Assembly: GCA_964608455.1 (NCBI GenBank)
Contig: CAZSNM010000011.1
Span: 1-37,064, forward strand
Source of the DNA: DTDX01 sp964608455
GTDB taxonomy: Archaea; Thermoproteota; Bathyarchaeia; 40CM-2-53-6; DTDX01
Reading direction: 5' to 3'
Length of the DNA: 37,064 nucleotides
Each line of letters opens with the position of its first letter. Position 1 is the stretch's first letter. Shown piece after piece: positions 22,016-31,365 of the stretch. Both the position numbers and the translations under genes were made by a program. Under the pieces are notes generated by a model. That model ran no database searches. It was not told where the DNA came from and saw only the letters and a list, made by a program, of their open reading frames with translations.

Positions 22016-25000
22016 ATGAGTTTAAAATCAAATTTATGGGAATTAACAAAAAGGTTTATTGAAGAGCAAGGTTTAGTTCGACAGCATATAAATTCCTATA
22101 ACGAATTTATTGAAAGAGGCCTTCAAGAAATAGTTAATGAAGTTGAAGAAGTTCCCTTAGAAGTTGAAGGTTATTTAATGAAGGTTAAACTTGGAAAAAT
22201 AGAAGTTGGTTCTCCAAGAGTAATGGAGGTTGATGGTTCAGAAAGAGAAATTTATCCAATGGAGGCTCGAATAAGAAATTTAACTTATGCAGCTCCATTA
22301 TATTTAGAAATGAGTTTAGTTGTTGATGGACGAGAAAAAACTTCTGAAACTGTTTATATAGGCGATTTACCTGTAATGCTTAAATCTAAAATTTGTCCTT
22401 TATCAAAGTTAACTGCTGATGAATTAATGGAAATAGGAGAAGACCCATTAGATCCAGGAGGATACTTTATAATCAACGGTTCAGAAAGAGTTATTGTAGG
22501 TTTTGAAGATTTAGCTCCAAACAGAATTTTGGTTGAATCAGAGAAAACTGGAACCACAACAACCTATATAGCTAAAGTTTTTTCTACAACAGTTGGTTTT
22601 AGAGCTAGGATAGAAGCCAAAATGAAAAGCGATGGAGCAATAAATGTGTCTATTCCTGGAATCCCATCTGAATTACCCTTCATAGTTTTAATGAAAGCTT
22701 TAGGAATAGAAGAGGATGTTAAAATTGCTGAAATGGTTTCTTTAGAAAGCGAAATTCAAGATGAGCTTGAACCATCTTTTGAGAAAGCTTCAAATATATT
22801 TACAGCTAAAGATGCTTTAGTTTTTATTGGAAATAGACTTGCTCCAGGGCAGGTTGAAGAATATAGAATTAAAAAAGCTGAAGCTTTAATTGATAGAAAT
22901 TTCCTTCCACATTTAGGTAGAAAACCTGAAAATAGATTTGATAAAGCATGCTTTTTAGCTGAAGTAGCCAGAAGACTTATTGAGCTTAAGCTTAGAAGAA
23001 GAGTAGAAGATGATAAAGATCATTACGCTAATAAAAGGTTAAGGCTAGCAGGTGAATTGCTAGCTGATTTATTTAGGGTAGTTTTCAGAAATTTAATGAA
23101 AGATTTAAAATATCAATTAGAGAAAATTTATCTTAAAAAACGATCTGAACTTTTAATTGCTAATGCTGTTAGACCAGGTATAGTAACCGAACGAATTCAA
23201 CATGCAATAGCAACTGGAAATTGGATTAGAGGAAAAGTTGGTGTCACCCAACTTTTAGATAGAACAAATTATATTTCAAGCATTAGCCATTTAAGAAGGC
23301 TTCAATCTCCTTTAAGCAGAAGCCAACCAAACTTAGAAGCTAGAGATCTTCATCCAACTCATTGGGGTAGGCTTTGCCCAAATGAAACACCTGAAGGCTC
23401 AAACTGTGGATTAGTTAAAAATTTAGCTCTTTCCTCAGAAATTTCAACAAGCGTTCCATTAAATGAAGTTATTGAAAAACTCTTTAGATTAGGAGTTATC
23501 CCAATTAGGGAAGCTGATAAAAACTTAATTAAAGATGGAACAAAAGTGATAGTGGATGGTGTAATCATAGGTTACTGTAGAAATCCTGAAACCTTAGCTA
23601 AAGAAATAAGAATGTTAAGGCGTTCTGGACAAATAAGTCATCAAGTAAATGTTGCTTATTATCCAGCTTTAATTAAAGGTGCCAAACCTGAGCTATATGT
23701 TAATTGCGATTCTGGAAGAGTTAGACGACCATTAATAATCGTTGAAAATGGAAAACCAAAGTTAACTCAGGCTGAAATAGAAAAACTTATTAAAGGTGAA
23801 TTAGATTGGAACGATTTAATTACGCAAGGCTTTATAGAATATTTAGATGCTGATGAAGAGGAAAATGCGCTTATAGCTTTAGATGAAACAAAAATAACTG
23901 AAAAAACAACGCATCTGGAAATTACACCTTACACGATTTTAGGTGTATGCGCTTCATTAATTCCCTATGCTGAACATAATCAATCTCCAAGAAATGCTTA
24001 TGAAGCGGCTATGGCTAAGCAAGCATTAGGATTACCCTCAAGCAACTTCTTTAATAGAGTAGATTCTAGAGGTCATTTGCTTCATTATCTTCAATCTCCC
24101 CTTGTTAAAACTAAACCCATGGATTTAACTAAATATTCTCGTAGACCTGCAGGACAAAACTGTGTAGTTGCTGTTTTATCATTTCAAGGCTATAACATGG
24201 AGGATGCAATTATTATAAGTAAATCAGCAATTGAAAGAGGATTATTTAGATCAACATTCTTTAGATCTTATGAAGGAGAATGCAGGCAATACCTTGGTGG
24301 ATTAAAAGATAAATTTGAAATACCTGAACCTGAAGTTAGAGGTTATAGAGGAGACAAATATTATAGATTGCTTGAAGAAGATGGAGTTGTTCCAATTGAA
24401 GTTGAAGTTTCAGGAAATGAAGCTTTAATTGGAAGAACAAGCCCACCAAGATTTCTAGAAGAATATAGAGAATTTGAAGCGAAGGGACCTACAAGAAGAG
24501 ATTCATCAATATGCATGAGACCTTCAGAAAAAGGTATTGTAGACTCCGTTTTTATTACAGAATCTATTGAAGGAAACAAACTTATAAAAGTTAGGGTTAG
24601 AGATCAAAGGATTCCAGAGATAGGAGATAAATTTGCTTCAAGGCATGGACAAAAGGGAGTTATAGGAATAACACTCAGTCAAGAAGATCTTCCATTTACA
24701 GAAGATGGGATAGTCCCAGATATAATTATAAATCCCCATGCTTTTCCATCAAGAATGACTACAGGACAATTTGTTGAATCCATGGCTGGTAAACTTGCTG
24801 CTTTATTAGGTGAGCCTGTAGATGGAACACCATTTGATAATGATGGCACAGAATATTTAAGAAGAAGATTACTTGAACTTGGTTTTCAATATAATGGTAA
24901 AGAAGTTATGTATAATGGGATTACAGGTGAAAAGTTTGAAGCAGACATTTTTATAGGAGTAATCTACTATCAAAAGCTTCATCATATGGTTTCAGATAAA

Positions 25001-25360
25001 ATTCACGCTAGAGCTAGAGGTCAAGTTCAAATGTTAACTAGACAACCTACAGAGGGCCGAGCTAGAGGGGGAGGCTTAAGATTTGGAGAAATGGAGCGAG
25101 ATTGCTTAATAGGACATGGCGCTTCAGCACTTTTAATGGATAGATTGCTTGAGGAATCAGATAAGGCTACAGTTTTAGTATGCGAAAACTGCGGTTTTCT
25201 AGCTTATCATGATGCTAAACAAAATAGATATGTTTGCAGAGTTTGCGGAGATAAAGCCTCTATTTCAACGGTAACTTTATCTTATGCTTTTAAGCTTCTT
25301 CTTCAAGAGTTAATGGCGCTTGGAATAGCTCCAAGATTAAAATTGGAGGAGAGAGCTTAA
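22016..25360 (+). CDS. rpoB: DNA-directed RNA polymerase subunit B (unsplit)
   Basis: This is the second-largest catalytic subunit, here one 1114-residue chain rather than the split B'/B'' of many methanogens and halophiles. Typical blocks are visible: PLDPGGYFIINGSERVIVG, the rifampicin-region equivalent around DLHPTHWGRLCPNETPEGSN, NMEDAIIISKSAIERG, GDKFASRHGQKGVIG and QPTEGRARGGGLRFGEMERD. A C-terminal zinc site has Cys 1056, 1059, 1074 and 1077. The ATG at 22016 has GGAGG 9 bases upstream, which excludes the longer open frame. Its stop overlaps the rpoA start (TAATG). Confidence 0.97.
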   Translation: MSLKSNLWELTKRFIEEQGLVRQHINSYNEFIERGLQEIVNEVEEVPLEVEGYLMKVKLGKIEVGSPRVMEVDGSEREIYPMEARIRNLTYAAPLYLEMSLVVDGREKTSETVYIGDLPVMLKSKICPLSKLTADELMEIGEDPLDPGGYFIINGSERVIVGFEDLAPNRILVESEKTGTTTTYIAKVFSTTVGFRARIEAKMKSDGAINVSIPGIPSELPFIVLMKALGIEEDVKIAEMVSLESEIQDELEPSFEKASNIFTAKDALVFIGNRLAPGQVEEYRIKKAEALIDRNFLPHLGRKPENRFDKACFLAEVARRLIELKLRRRVEDDKDHYANKRLRLAGELLADLFRVVFRNLMKDLKYQLEKIYLKKRSELLIANAVRPGIVTERIQHAIATGNWIRGKVGVTQLLDRTNYISSISHLRRLQSPLSRSQPNLEARDLHPTHWGRLCPNETPEGSNCGLVKNLALSSEISTSVPLNEVIEKLFRLGVIPIREADKNLIKDGTKVIVDGVIIGYCRNPETLAKEIRMLRRSGQISHQVNVAYYPALIKGAKPELYVNCDSGRVRRPLIIVENGKPKLTQAEIEKLIKGELDWNDLITQGFIEYLDADEEENALIALDETKITEKTTHLEITPYTILGVCASLIPYAEHNQSPRNAYEAAMAKQALGLPSSNFFNRVDSRGHLLHYLQSPLVKTKPMDLTKYSRRPAGQNCVVAVLSFQGYNMEDAIIISKSAIERGLFRSTFFRSYEGECRQYLGGLKDKFEIPEPEVRGYRGDKYYRLLEEDGVVPIEVEVSGNEALIGRTSPPRFLEEYREFEAKGPTRRDSSICMRPSEKGIVDSVFITESIEGNKLIKVRVRDQRIPEIGDKFASRHGQKGVIGITLSQEDLPFTEDGIVPDIIINPHAFPSRMTTGQFVESMAGKLAALLGEPVDGTPFDNDGTEYLRRRLLELGFQYNGKEVMYNGITGEKFEADIFIGVIYYQKLHHMVSDKIHARARGQVQMLTRQPTEGRARGGGLRFGEMERDCLIGHGASALLMDRLLEESDKATVLVCENCGFLAYHDAKQNRYVCRVCGDKASISTVTLSYAFKLLLQELMALGIAPRLKLEERA

Positions 25361-28300
25361 TGGTTTTAATGGAAGAAGCTATTAAATCCATAAATTCAAT
25401 AAAATTTTCTTTGCTTTCACCAAATGAAATTCGAAAACTTTCAGTAGTTGAAATTAAAACTCCAGATACTTATGATGAAGATGGAATTCCAATAACCTCA
25501 GGTTTAATGGATGGACGATTAGGAACTTTAGAACCGAGACAAAAATGTAAAACTTGCGGGCATACTGCAGCTACTTGTCCAGGACATTTTGGCCATATAG
25601 AATTGGTTGAACCTGTAATTCATGTTTCATTTGCTAAAATAATTTATAAACTTTTAACATCTACATGCAGAAGTTGCGGAAGAATTCTTTTATCTCAAGA
25701 TAAAATAGATCGATTTAAAGCGGAAATTCAAAAAGAATTTGAGCTTATGAATTCTGTCTCTCCAGAAACATATGATAGAATAGTTAAATCTATAAAGAAT
25801 GTTCGTTCATGTCCGCATTGCGGTGAACCTCAATATCCAATAGAATTTTCTAAACCAACAACCTATTATGAATTGATTGATGGTGGAGCCGTAAGGTTAA
25901 TGCCAAGCATTATTAGGGAAAGGCTCGAACGAATACCAGATGAAGATTTAATGCTTTTTGGTATAGATCCAAAAACAGCTAGACCTGAATGGGCTGTTCT
26001 TCAAGTTTTGCCTGTTCCACCTGTTTGTGTTAGGCCATCAATTACTTTAGAATCTGGAGTTAGATCAGAAGATGATTTAACACATAAACTTGTGGACATT
26101 ATTAGAATAAATCAAAAATTAAAGGAAGCTTTAGAATCTGGAGTACCAACAAATATAGTTCAAGAATTGCATGATTTACTTCAATATCATGTAACCACAT
26201 ATTTTGATAATGAAGTTTCAGGGTTACCACCTGCAAGGCATAGATCTGGAAGAGCATTAAAAACTTTATCTCAAAGGCTTAAAGGTAAAGAAGGTAGATT
26301 TAGAGGTAATCTATCAGGTAAAAGAGTTGATTTTTCAGCTAGAACAGTTATCTCTCCAGATCCAAATTTAGAAATGGATGAAGTAGGTGTTCCTTTAGAA
26401 GTAGCTTTGAAGTTAACTGTGCCTGAATGGGTTACAGAATGGAACATTGATGAAATGAAAAAGCTAATAATAAACGGTCCTGAAAAATATCCTGGAGCCC
26501 TATACTTAATAAGGCCTGATCAAAGAAGAATAAGGCTTGAATTTGTAGCTGAAAGAGAAAAACTTGCTGAGGTCCTTCAACCAGGCTTTATTATTGAAAG
26601 ACATTTAAGGGATGGTGATATAGTTTTATTTAATAGGCAACCCTCCCTCCATAGAATGTCAATTATGGCTCATAGAGTTAAAGTTTTACCTTATAAAACT
26701 TTTCGTTTAAACCCTGTTGTTTGCCCACCTTATAATGCTGATTTTGATGGAGATGAAATGAACCTTCATGTTCCGCAGGGAGAAGAAGCAAGAGCTGAAG
26801 CTAAACTTTTAATGCAAGTTCAAGACCAAATTCTTTCACCTAGATATGGTGGACCAATTATTGGAGCTGTTAGAGATTTAATAACAGCAGCTTTTCTTTT
26901 AACGCGAGATTCAACATATTTAACAAAAGAGGAGGTAGGAAAACTTTTAGTAGCTGCAGGTTATGAAGGACCCCTTCCAGAACCAGCAGTTAAAAAACCT
27001 AAACCATTATGGAAAGGAAAACAAATCTTCAGCCTATTTATACCTAAAGGATTAAATTATGTTTCAAAATCTAATTTATGCAGCGCTTATAGATGTAAAG
27101 AATGCTTAAAGGAAAACTGCAAATATGATGCTTACGTTGTAATTAAAAATGGTGTTTTAGAAAAAGGTGTAATAGATAAAAACGCTATTGGAGCTGAAAG
27201 GTCTGAAAGCCTTCTTCATAGAATAGTGAAGGATTATGGTTCAGAAGAAGGAAGAAAATTCCTAAATGCTATAGGAAAACTTCTTGAAAGATTCCTAACT
27301 TTAAGAGGATTTACATATGGTTTAGATGAACTTGATATACCGGATAAAGTTAAAGATAAAATTAAATCGGCAATTCAGGAGGCAGAAGAAAAAGTAAAAG
27401 AGTTAATTCAAAGCTATAATAAGGGAATTCTTGAAAGGCTTCCTGGAAAAACTTTAGAGGAAACATTAGAAATATATATAATGAATGAGCTTTCAAAAGC
27501 TAGAGATGCTGCTGGAGAATATGCAGATAAATACTTTACTTTAGATTATAATGGTGTAATCATGACTAGATCAGGAGCTAGAGGCTCCATGCTGAATATA
27601 GCTCAAATGACTGCTTGCGTTGGTCAACAATCAATTAGAGGTAAAAGAATTCTTAGGGGCTTTAGAGAAAGAGCTTTAGCATTTTTTGAACCTGGCGATA
27701 AAGGACCTGCTGCTAGAGGATTTGTTTACTCCTCCTATAGAGATGGTCTTAACCCAATAGAATTTTTCTTCCATGCCATGGGTGGAAGAGAAGGATTGGT
27801 TGATACAGCTGTTAGAACTCAACAAAGCGGTTACATGCAAAGAAGATTAATAAATGCTTTAGAGCATTTAAAACTTGAATATGATGGAACCGTTAGAGAT
27901 CCTAGAGGAAACATTATTCAATTTAAATATGGTGAAGATGGTGTAGATGTTAGCAAAAGCGATCATGGAAAAGCTGTTAATGTAGAAAAAGTTATTGAGG
28001 AGGCTAAACTTATTTTTAAAGGTGAACCAGCATCAAAAACTTATATTGAAAATAAAGTTAAGGAAGTAGAAAATAAATTAACTCCAGCCTTAACTGAAAC
28101 TTTAAGAAAAAATCTTTTAGAAGCTAATTTACCTAAAGAAGGTGTAGTTGAAGTTATAAAGAAAGTTTTAAAAGGTTATAGAAAAGCTTTAATGGAGCCT
28201 GGTGAAGCAGCAGGAATAGTTTCAGCTCAATCCATAGGAGAACCTGGCACTCAAATGACTCTTAGAACATTCCACTTTGCTGGAGTTAAAGAGCAAGATG

Positions 28301-29187
28301 TTACTTTAGGTTTACCAAGACTTATTGAAATAGTTGATGCTAGAAAAGTTCCTTCAACCCCAACAATGACTATTTATCTAGATAAAAAACATAGAGTAAG
28401 CCGGGAAAAAGCTGAAGAAATAGCTAAATTAATAACTTACACAACCCTAAATGATATTTCTTTAAGCATAGAATTAAATATAACAGAGTTAAAAGCAATT
28501 GTGCATTTAAATCCTCAAGCCATGAATGAAAAATCAATATCAATGGAAGAAATAAGAGAAGCTCTTAAAACCTTAAATTGCGAATTTAAAATTGAAAAAT
28601 ACATTATTGAAGTTAAACCTAAAACTAGCGATTTAGATCATTTTAAAAAGCTTTCCAATAAACTTTCAAGTTTAAGAATAAAAGGGATACCTGCAATTAA
28701 AAGAACTTTAGTTACTGAAGAAAATGGTGAATGGTTAATTAAAACTGAAGGTTCAGATTTAAAATCTGTTTTAAGCATTCCAGGAGTAGACCATACAAGA
28801 ACTATAACAAACAATATTTATGAGGTAGCTTCAGTTTTAGGAATAGAAGCAGCTAGAAACGTTATTATTAAAGAAGCTTTAAATGTTCTTGAAGAGCAAG
28901 GTTTAGATGTAGATATAAGGCATATAATGTTGGTGGCGGATGCCATGACAGCTACAGGAGAAGTTCTTCAAGTTGGAAGGCATGGAGTTAGTGGTGAAAA
29001 AGCAAGCACTTTAGCTAAGGCAGCCTTTGAAATTACAGTCCCAACAATAGTTGAAGCAGCTCTTAAAGGTGCTGTAGATGAATTAAAAGGTGTAGCTGAA
29101 AATGTTATTGTTGGACGGCAAATTCCAATGGGAACAGGTTTAATAGAAATTTATATGAATGTTGAAACGGAGCGTTTAAATAAATGA
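25360..29187 (+). CDS. rpoA: DNA-directed RNA polymerase subunit A, A' and A'' fused in one gene
   Basis: This is the largest catalytic subunit. The A' part shows the N-terminal zinc region (CKTCGH 63-68, CPGHFGH 73-79), the clamp SGKRVDFSARTVISPDP, and the Mg-binding active site NADFDGDEM (459-467). The A'' part begins around residues 870-945 and contains EPGEAAGIVSAQSIGEPGTQ (946-965) and the C-terminal TGEVLQVGRHGVSGEK. Most Euryarchaeota and Crenarchaeota split this gene. Here the frame is continuous over 1275 codons, so the protein is undivided as in eukaryotic Rpb1. The start overlaps the rpoB stop, and rpl30e overlaps its own stop by 4 bases. Confidence 0.97.
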   Translation: MVLMEEAIKSINSIKFSLLSPNEIRKLSVVEIKTPDTYDEDGIPITSGLMDGRLGTLEPRQKCKTCGHTAATCPGHFGHIELVEPVIHVSFAKIIYKLLTSTCRSCGRILLSQDKIDRFKAEIQKEFELMNSVSPETYDRIVKSIKNVRSCPHCGEPQYPIEFSKPTTYYELIDGGAVRLMPSIIRERLERIPDEDLMLFGIDPKTARPEWAVLQVLPVPPVCVRPSITLESGVRSEDDLTHKLVDIIRINQKLKEALESGVPTNIVQELHDLLQYHVTTYFDNEVSGLPPARHRSGRALKTLSQRLKGKEGRFRGNLSGKRVDFSARTVISPDPNLEMDEVGVPLEVALKLTVPEWVTEWNIDEMKKLIINGPEKYPGALYLIRPDQRRIRLEFVAEREKLAEVLQPGFIIERHLRDGDIVLFNRQPSLHRMSIMAHRVKVLPYKTFRLNPVVCPPYNADFDGDEMNLHVPQGEEARAEAKLLMQVQDQILSPRYGGPIIGAVRDLITAAFLLTRDSTYLTKEEVGKLLVAAGYEGPLPEPAVKKPKPLWKGKQIFSLFIPKGLNYVSKSNLCSAYRCKECLKENCKYDAYVVIKNGVLEKGVIDKNAIGAERSESLLHRIVKDYGSEEGRKFLNAIGKLLERFLTLRGFTYGLDELDIPDKVKDKIKSAIQEAEEKVKELIQSYNKGILERLPGKTLEETLEIYIMNELSKARDAAGEYADKYFTLDYNGVIMTRSGARGSMLNIAQMTACVGQQSIRGKRILRGFRERALAFFEPGDKGPAARGFVYSSYRDGLNPIEFFFHAMGGREGLVDTAVRTQQSGYMQRRLINALEHLKLEYDGTVRDPRGNIIQFKYGEDGVDVSKSDHGKAVNVEKVIEEAKLIFKGEPASKTYIENKVKEVENKLTPALTETLRKNLLEANLPKEGVVEVIKKVLKGYRKALMEPGEAAGIVSAQSIGEPGTQMTLRTFHFAGVKEQDVTLGLPRLIEIVDARKVPSTPTMTIYLDKKHRVSREKAEEIAKLITYTTLNDISLSIELNITELKAIVHLNPQAMNEKSISMEEIREALKTLNCEFKIEKYIIEVKPKTSDLDHFKKLSNKLSSLRIKGIPAIKRTLVTEENGEWLIKTEGSDLKSVLSIPGVDHTRTITNNIYEVASVLGIEAARNVIIKEALNVLEEQGLDVDIRHIMLVADAMTATGEVLQVGRHGVSGEKASTLAKAAFEITVPTIVEAALKGAVDELKGVAENVIVGRQIPMGTGLIEIYMNVETERLNK

Positions 29188-29492
29188 TCGATATAAATAA
29201 GCAATTAAAAATTTTAATTAAAACTGGAAAAGTTAATTTTGGAGTTAAACAAGCTATTAAGGCTGTTAAAACAGGAAAAACAAAAATGATTATTATAGCT
29301 TCAAATTGCCCAGAGAAGTTTAAACAGGAAATTTTATATTGCGCAAAAATATCTAATATTCCCGTTTATGCCTATAAAGGTGGAAGCTTGGATTTAGGAG
29401 CTTTATGCGATAAACCATTTCCAATATCTGCTTTAACAATAATCGATCCTGGAGATTCAGAAATATTAAAGTTAGCTGGGGTTGAAGAATAA
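29184..29492 (+). CDS. rpl30e: Ribosomal protein L30e
   Basis: The 102-residue protein matches L30e: KTGKVNFGVKQAIKAVKTGK, IIASNCPEKFKQEI and a late conserved PFPISALTIIDPGDS. It belongs to the L7Ae/L30e/S12e RNA-binding fold. The ATGA start overlaps the rpoA stop, and nusA begins one base after its own stop, the order known from many archaeal RNA polymerase operons. Confidence 0.94.
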   Translation: MIDINKQLKILIKTGKVNFGVKQAIKAVKTGKTKMIIIASNCPEKFKQEILYCAKISNIPVYAYKGGSLDLGALCDKPFPISALTIIDPGDSEILKLAGVEE

Positions 29493-29493
29493 A

Positions 29494-29931
29494 ATGTTAT
29501 CTAGTAAAATTCGTTTAACAAGCGATGAAATGAAATATATAGCTTTGTTTGAAACTACAACAGGCGCCACAGCTAAAGATTGCTTAATTGATGAAAAAAA
29601 TAATAGAATAATTTTTGTAGCTAAAGAAGGGGAAGCAGGATTAGCTATAGGGAAAAACGGTAAAAAAGTAGAATTACTTAAAAAAATGGTTGGAAAACCA
29701 ATTGAAGTTGTAGAATACTCTGATAAACCTGAGCAGTTAATTAAAAATGCATTATATCCAGCTAAAATAAAAAACATTAGGAAAATAGAGAAAAACAATA
29801 AGGTAACAATGATTATTGAAGTTGATCCTAAAGATAAAGCTTTAGCCATAGGAAGAAACGGTAAAACAATTGAAAAAGCTAGGATGCTAGTAAAAAGATA
29901 CTTTCAAATAGAGCGTGTTATAATTGTTTAA
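29494..29931 (+). CDS. nusA: NusA-like transcription factor (two KH domains)
   Basis: Archaeal NusA consists only of KH domains and binds RNA during transcription. The two KH signatures are GLAIGKNGKKVELLKKMVGK and ALAIGRNGKTIEKARMLVKR. ATG 29494 follows the L30e stop by one base and starts MLSSKIRLTSDEM as in the family. In many archaea rps12 and rps7 follow; here the operon ends, and an HD-domain gene converges with a 14-base overlap. Confidence 0.93.
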   Translation: MLSSKIRLTSDEMKYIALFETTTGATAKDCLIDEKNNRIIFVAKEGEAGLAIGKNGKKVELLKKMVGKPIEVVEYSDKPEQLIKNALYPAKIKNIRKIEKNNKVTMIIEVDPKDKALAIGRNGKTIEKARMLVKRYFQIERVIIV

Positions 29932-30463
29932 GTTTTCGTAAACCTTTTAATTGAGTTAAAAAATCTTTAAGATTTTCAATTTCACTCTCGGTTGTTTCCC
30001 AAAACTCTTCAAGATTAAGAGTAAATTTTTTTTCATAAATTAAAGCTTGAAAAACCATTTCAAGCTTATCTAATTCTTTAATTAACTTTGCCTCTTTAGA
30101 AGAAGCATTTTTATATTCCAGCCATAACCTATAATATTTACGTTTTAAATTTAAGGGAAGGCTCGATAAAACTTTTTTTACAGCCTCCTCCTCAAGCCTT
30201 CTTAAGTTATTTTTTTTCTTTTTTTCTTTAGGAGTTAAATCTCCTAGAATAGCTTCTTCTAAATCATGAATAATTGCTAATCTAAGCATTTTTTCAATAT
30301 TTAACTTTTTTAAATCGCTTATCACCATTGATAAAACAGTTAATCCATAAATATGCTCAGCAACAGATTCAGGATTTTTTATTCCAACTCTTATCCATCC
30401 ACTGCGTTTAATATCCTTAAGCTTTGCAGCATAAATTAAAAATTTTATAAAATTATTTTTCAT
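29918..30463 (-). CDS. HD-domain phosphohydrolase (YfbR/HDDC2-like 5'-nucleotidase)
   Basis: The metal-binding set of the HD superfamily is present: His in ESVAEHIYG, the HD pair in AIIHDLEEAILGD, and Asp in KELDKLEMVFQA. The order and spacing match the HD_3 group of 5'-deoxynucleotidases, which hydrolyse (deoxy)nucleoside monophosphates. At 181 residues the length fits. Its ATGA start overlaps the stop of the upstream 99-residue gene, and pyrI lies further upstream on the same strand, so a nucleotide-metabolism operon is likely. The 3' end overlaps nusA by 14 bases. Confidence 0.87.
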   Translation of the reverse strand: MKNNFIKFLIYAAKLKDIKRSGWIRVGIKNPESVAEHIYGLTVLSMVISDLKKLNIEKMLRLAIIHDLEEAILGDLTPKEKKKKNNLRRLEEEAVKKVLSSLPLNLKRKYYRLWLEYKNASSKEAKLIKELDKLEMVFQALIYEKKFTLNLEEFWETTESEIENLKDFLTQLKGLRKLKQL

Positions 30464-30759
30464 TTAAAAACGCTCTTATCAAATTTTAAAATAAGATTTT
30501 TGATTAAATCAGCTTTTTCTTTTAAAGTTTTATTTTTTAATGGAAAAATTATAAGCGGATAATTTTTCTTCATTAAAAAATCCAAAAAAGATTTAACCCA
30601 AAAATAAACTTTATCACTTGTTAAAATTAAGTTTGCCTTTTTAAAAACTTTTTTTACAGCTTTTTCAGCTTCAAACTTGTTTTTCACAATTATATATTTA
30701 CCTTTAAGTTTTTTAAGGTAAGCAGCTATTTCTTCATCAATTATTATGTAAGGCTTCAT
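30460..30759 (-). CDS. Hypothetical protein (99 aa) between pyrI and the HD gene
   Basis: I do not recognise this small basic protein. Residues 22-80 alternate charged helices and hydrophobic strands (KYIIVKNKFEAEKAVKKVF, ANLILTSDKVYFWVKSFLDF, NYPLIIFPLKN), suggesting an alpha/beta fold. The order vaguely recalls the F subunit of A/V-type ATPases, but no ATPase gene is near, and I do not assign it. It starts 13 bases after the pyrI stop and overlaps the HD gene start by four bases, so it is cotranscribed with both. Confidence 0.6.
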   Translation of the reverse strand: MKPYIIIDEEIAAYLKKLKGKYIIVKNKFEAEKAVKKVFKKANLILTSDKVYFWVKSFLDFLMKKNYPLIIFPLKNKTLKEKADLIKNLILKFDKSVFK

Positions 30760-30772
30760 TTTAAAACCTTTT

Positions 30773-31237
30773 TTAAAATTGCTTAAGAATATCTTCTTTC
30801 TCCATTATTCTATTACAATAATGACAGCGTAACCTTAAAGGATTAACGCTTTCAACAGTAAATAAAGGTTCAATAGGTTCTTTCGCATTAGAAATGCATG
30901 AGGGATTACTGCATTTTATAATATCTCTAATTTCCTTTGGAAGCTTTACCTTCTTTTTTTCATAAACTTCATAATCCCTAATAATATTTATTGTAGCTTC
31001 AGGCGCTATTAAAGCTATTTTATCAACTTCTTCAGGTTTAAGCTCTCTATTATCTACTTTTACAATATCTTTTTTTCCATATTTTTTGCTTGGAACATTC
31101 ATGGCTACGCTCACTATATGCGAATCCTTACCAGTTATTTTCAATATTTTTAAAACATCAAAAGCGTGACCTGCTGTTATATGATCAATAACAGTTCCTT
31201 GCTGGATTTTCCTAATATAAAGCTCTTTTTTACTCAT
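30773..31237 (-). CDS. pyrI: Aspartate carbamoyltransferase regulatory chain
   Basis: The regulatory subunit binds CTP and ATP and transmits feedback control to the catalytic subunit PyrB. Visible features are GTVIDHITAGHAFDVLKIL (nucleotide-binding domain), a KKYGKKDIVKVDNRELK stretch, and the zinc site Cys 109, 114, 138 and 141 (KCSNPSC and CHYC), which contacts PyrB. At 154 residues the length is typical. It is divergent from pyrB across 128 bp rather than following it as in the usual pyrBI order. Confidence 0.96.
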   Translation of the reverse strand: MSKKELYIRKIQQGTVIDHITAGHAFDVLKILKITGKDSHIVSVAMNVPSKKYGKKDIVKVDNRELKPEEVDKIALIAPEATINIIRDYEVYEKKKVKLPKEIRDIIKCSNPSCISNAKEPIEPLFTVESVNPLRLRCHYCNRIMEKEDILKQF

Positions 31238-31365
31238 TTTTTAACATCCCAATATAAAATCAAGATTTGTAAAAGATTAAAAACTTTTTTATATTCTGTA
31301 AAAAATTTGTTAAAAACCTAAAAGCTTTTTATTAAACTTTTTAATAATCTAAAAAGGGGTGAAAA

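Noticed and set aside
29472..29849. 125-codon minus-strand frame within nusA
   Set aside because: It is the shadow of the two KH domains; hydrophobic antisense composition without a start signal.
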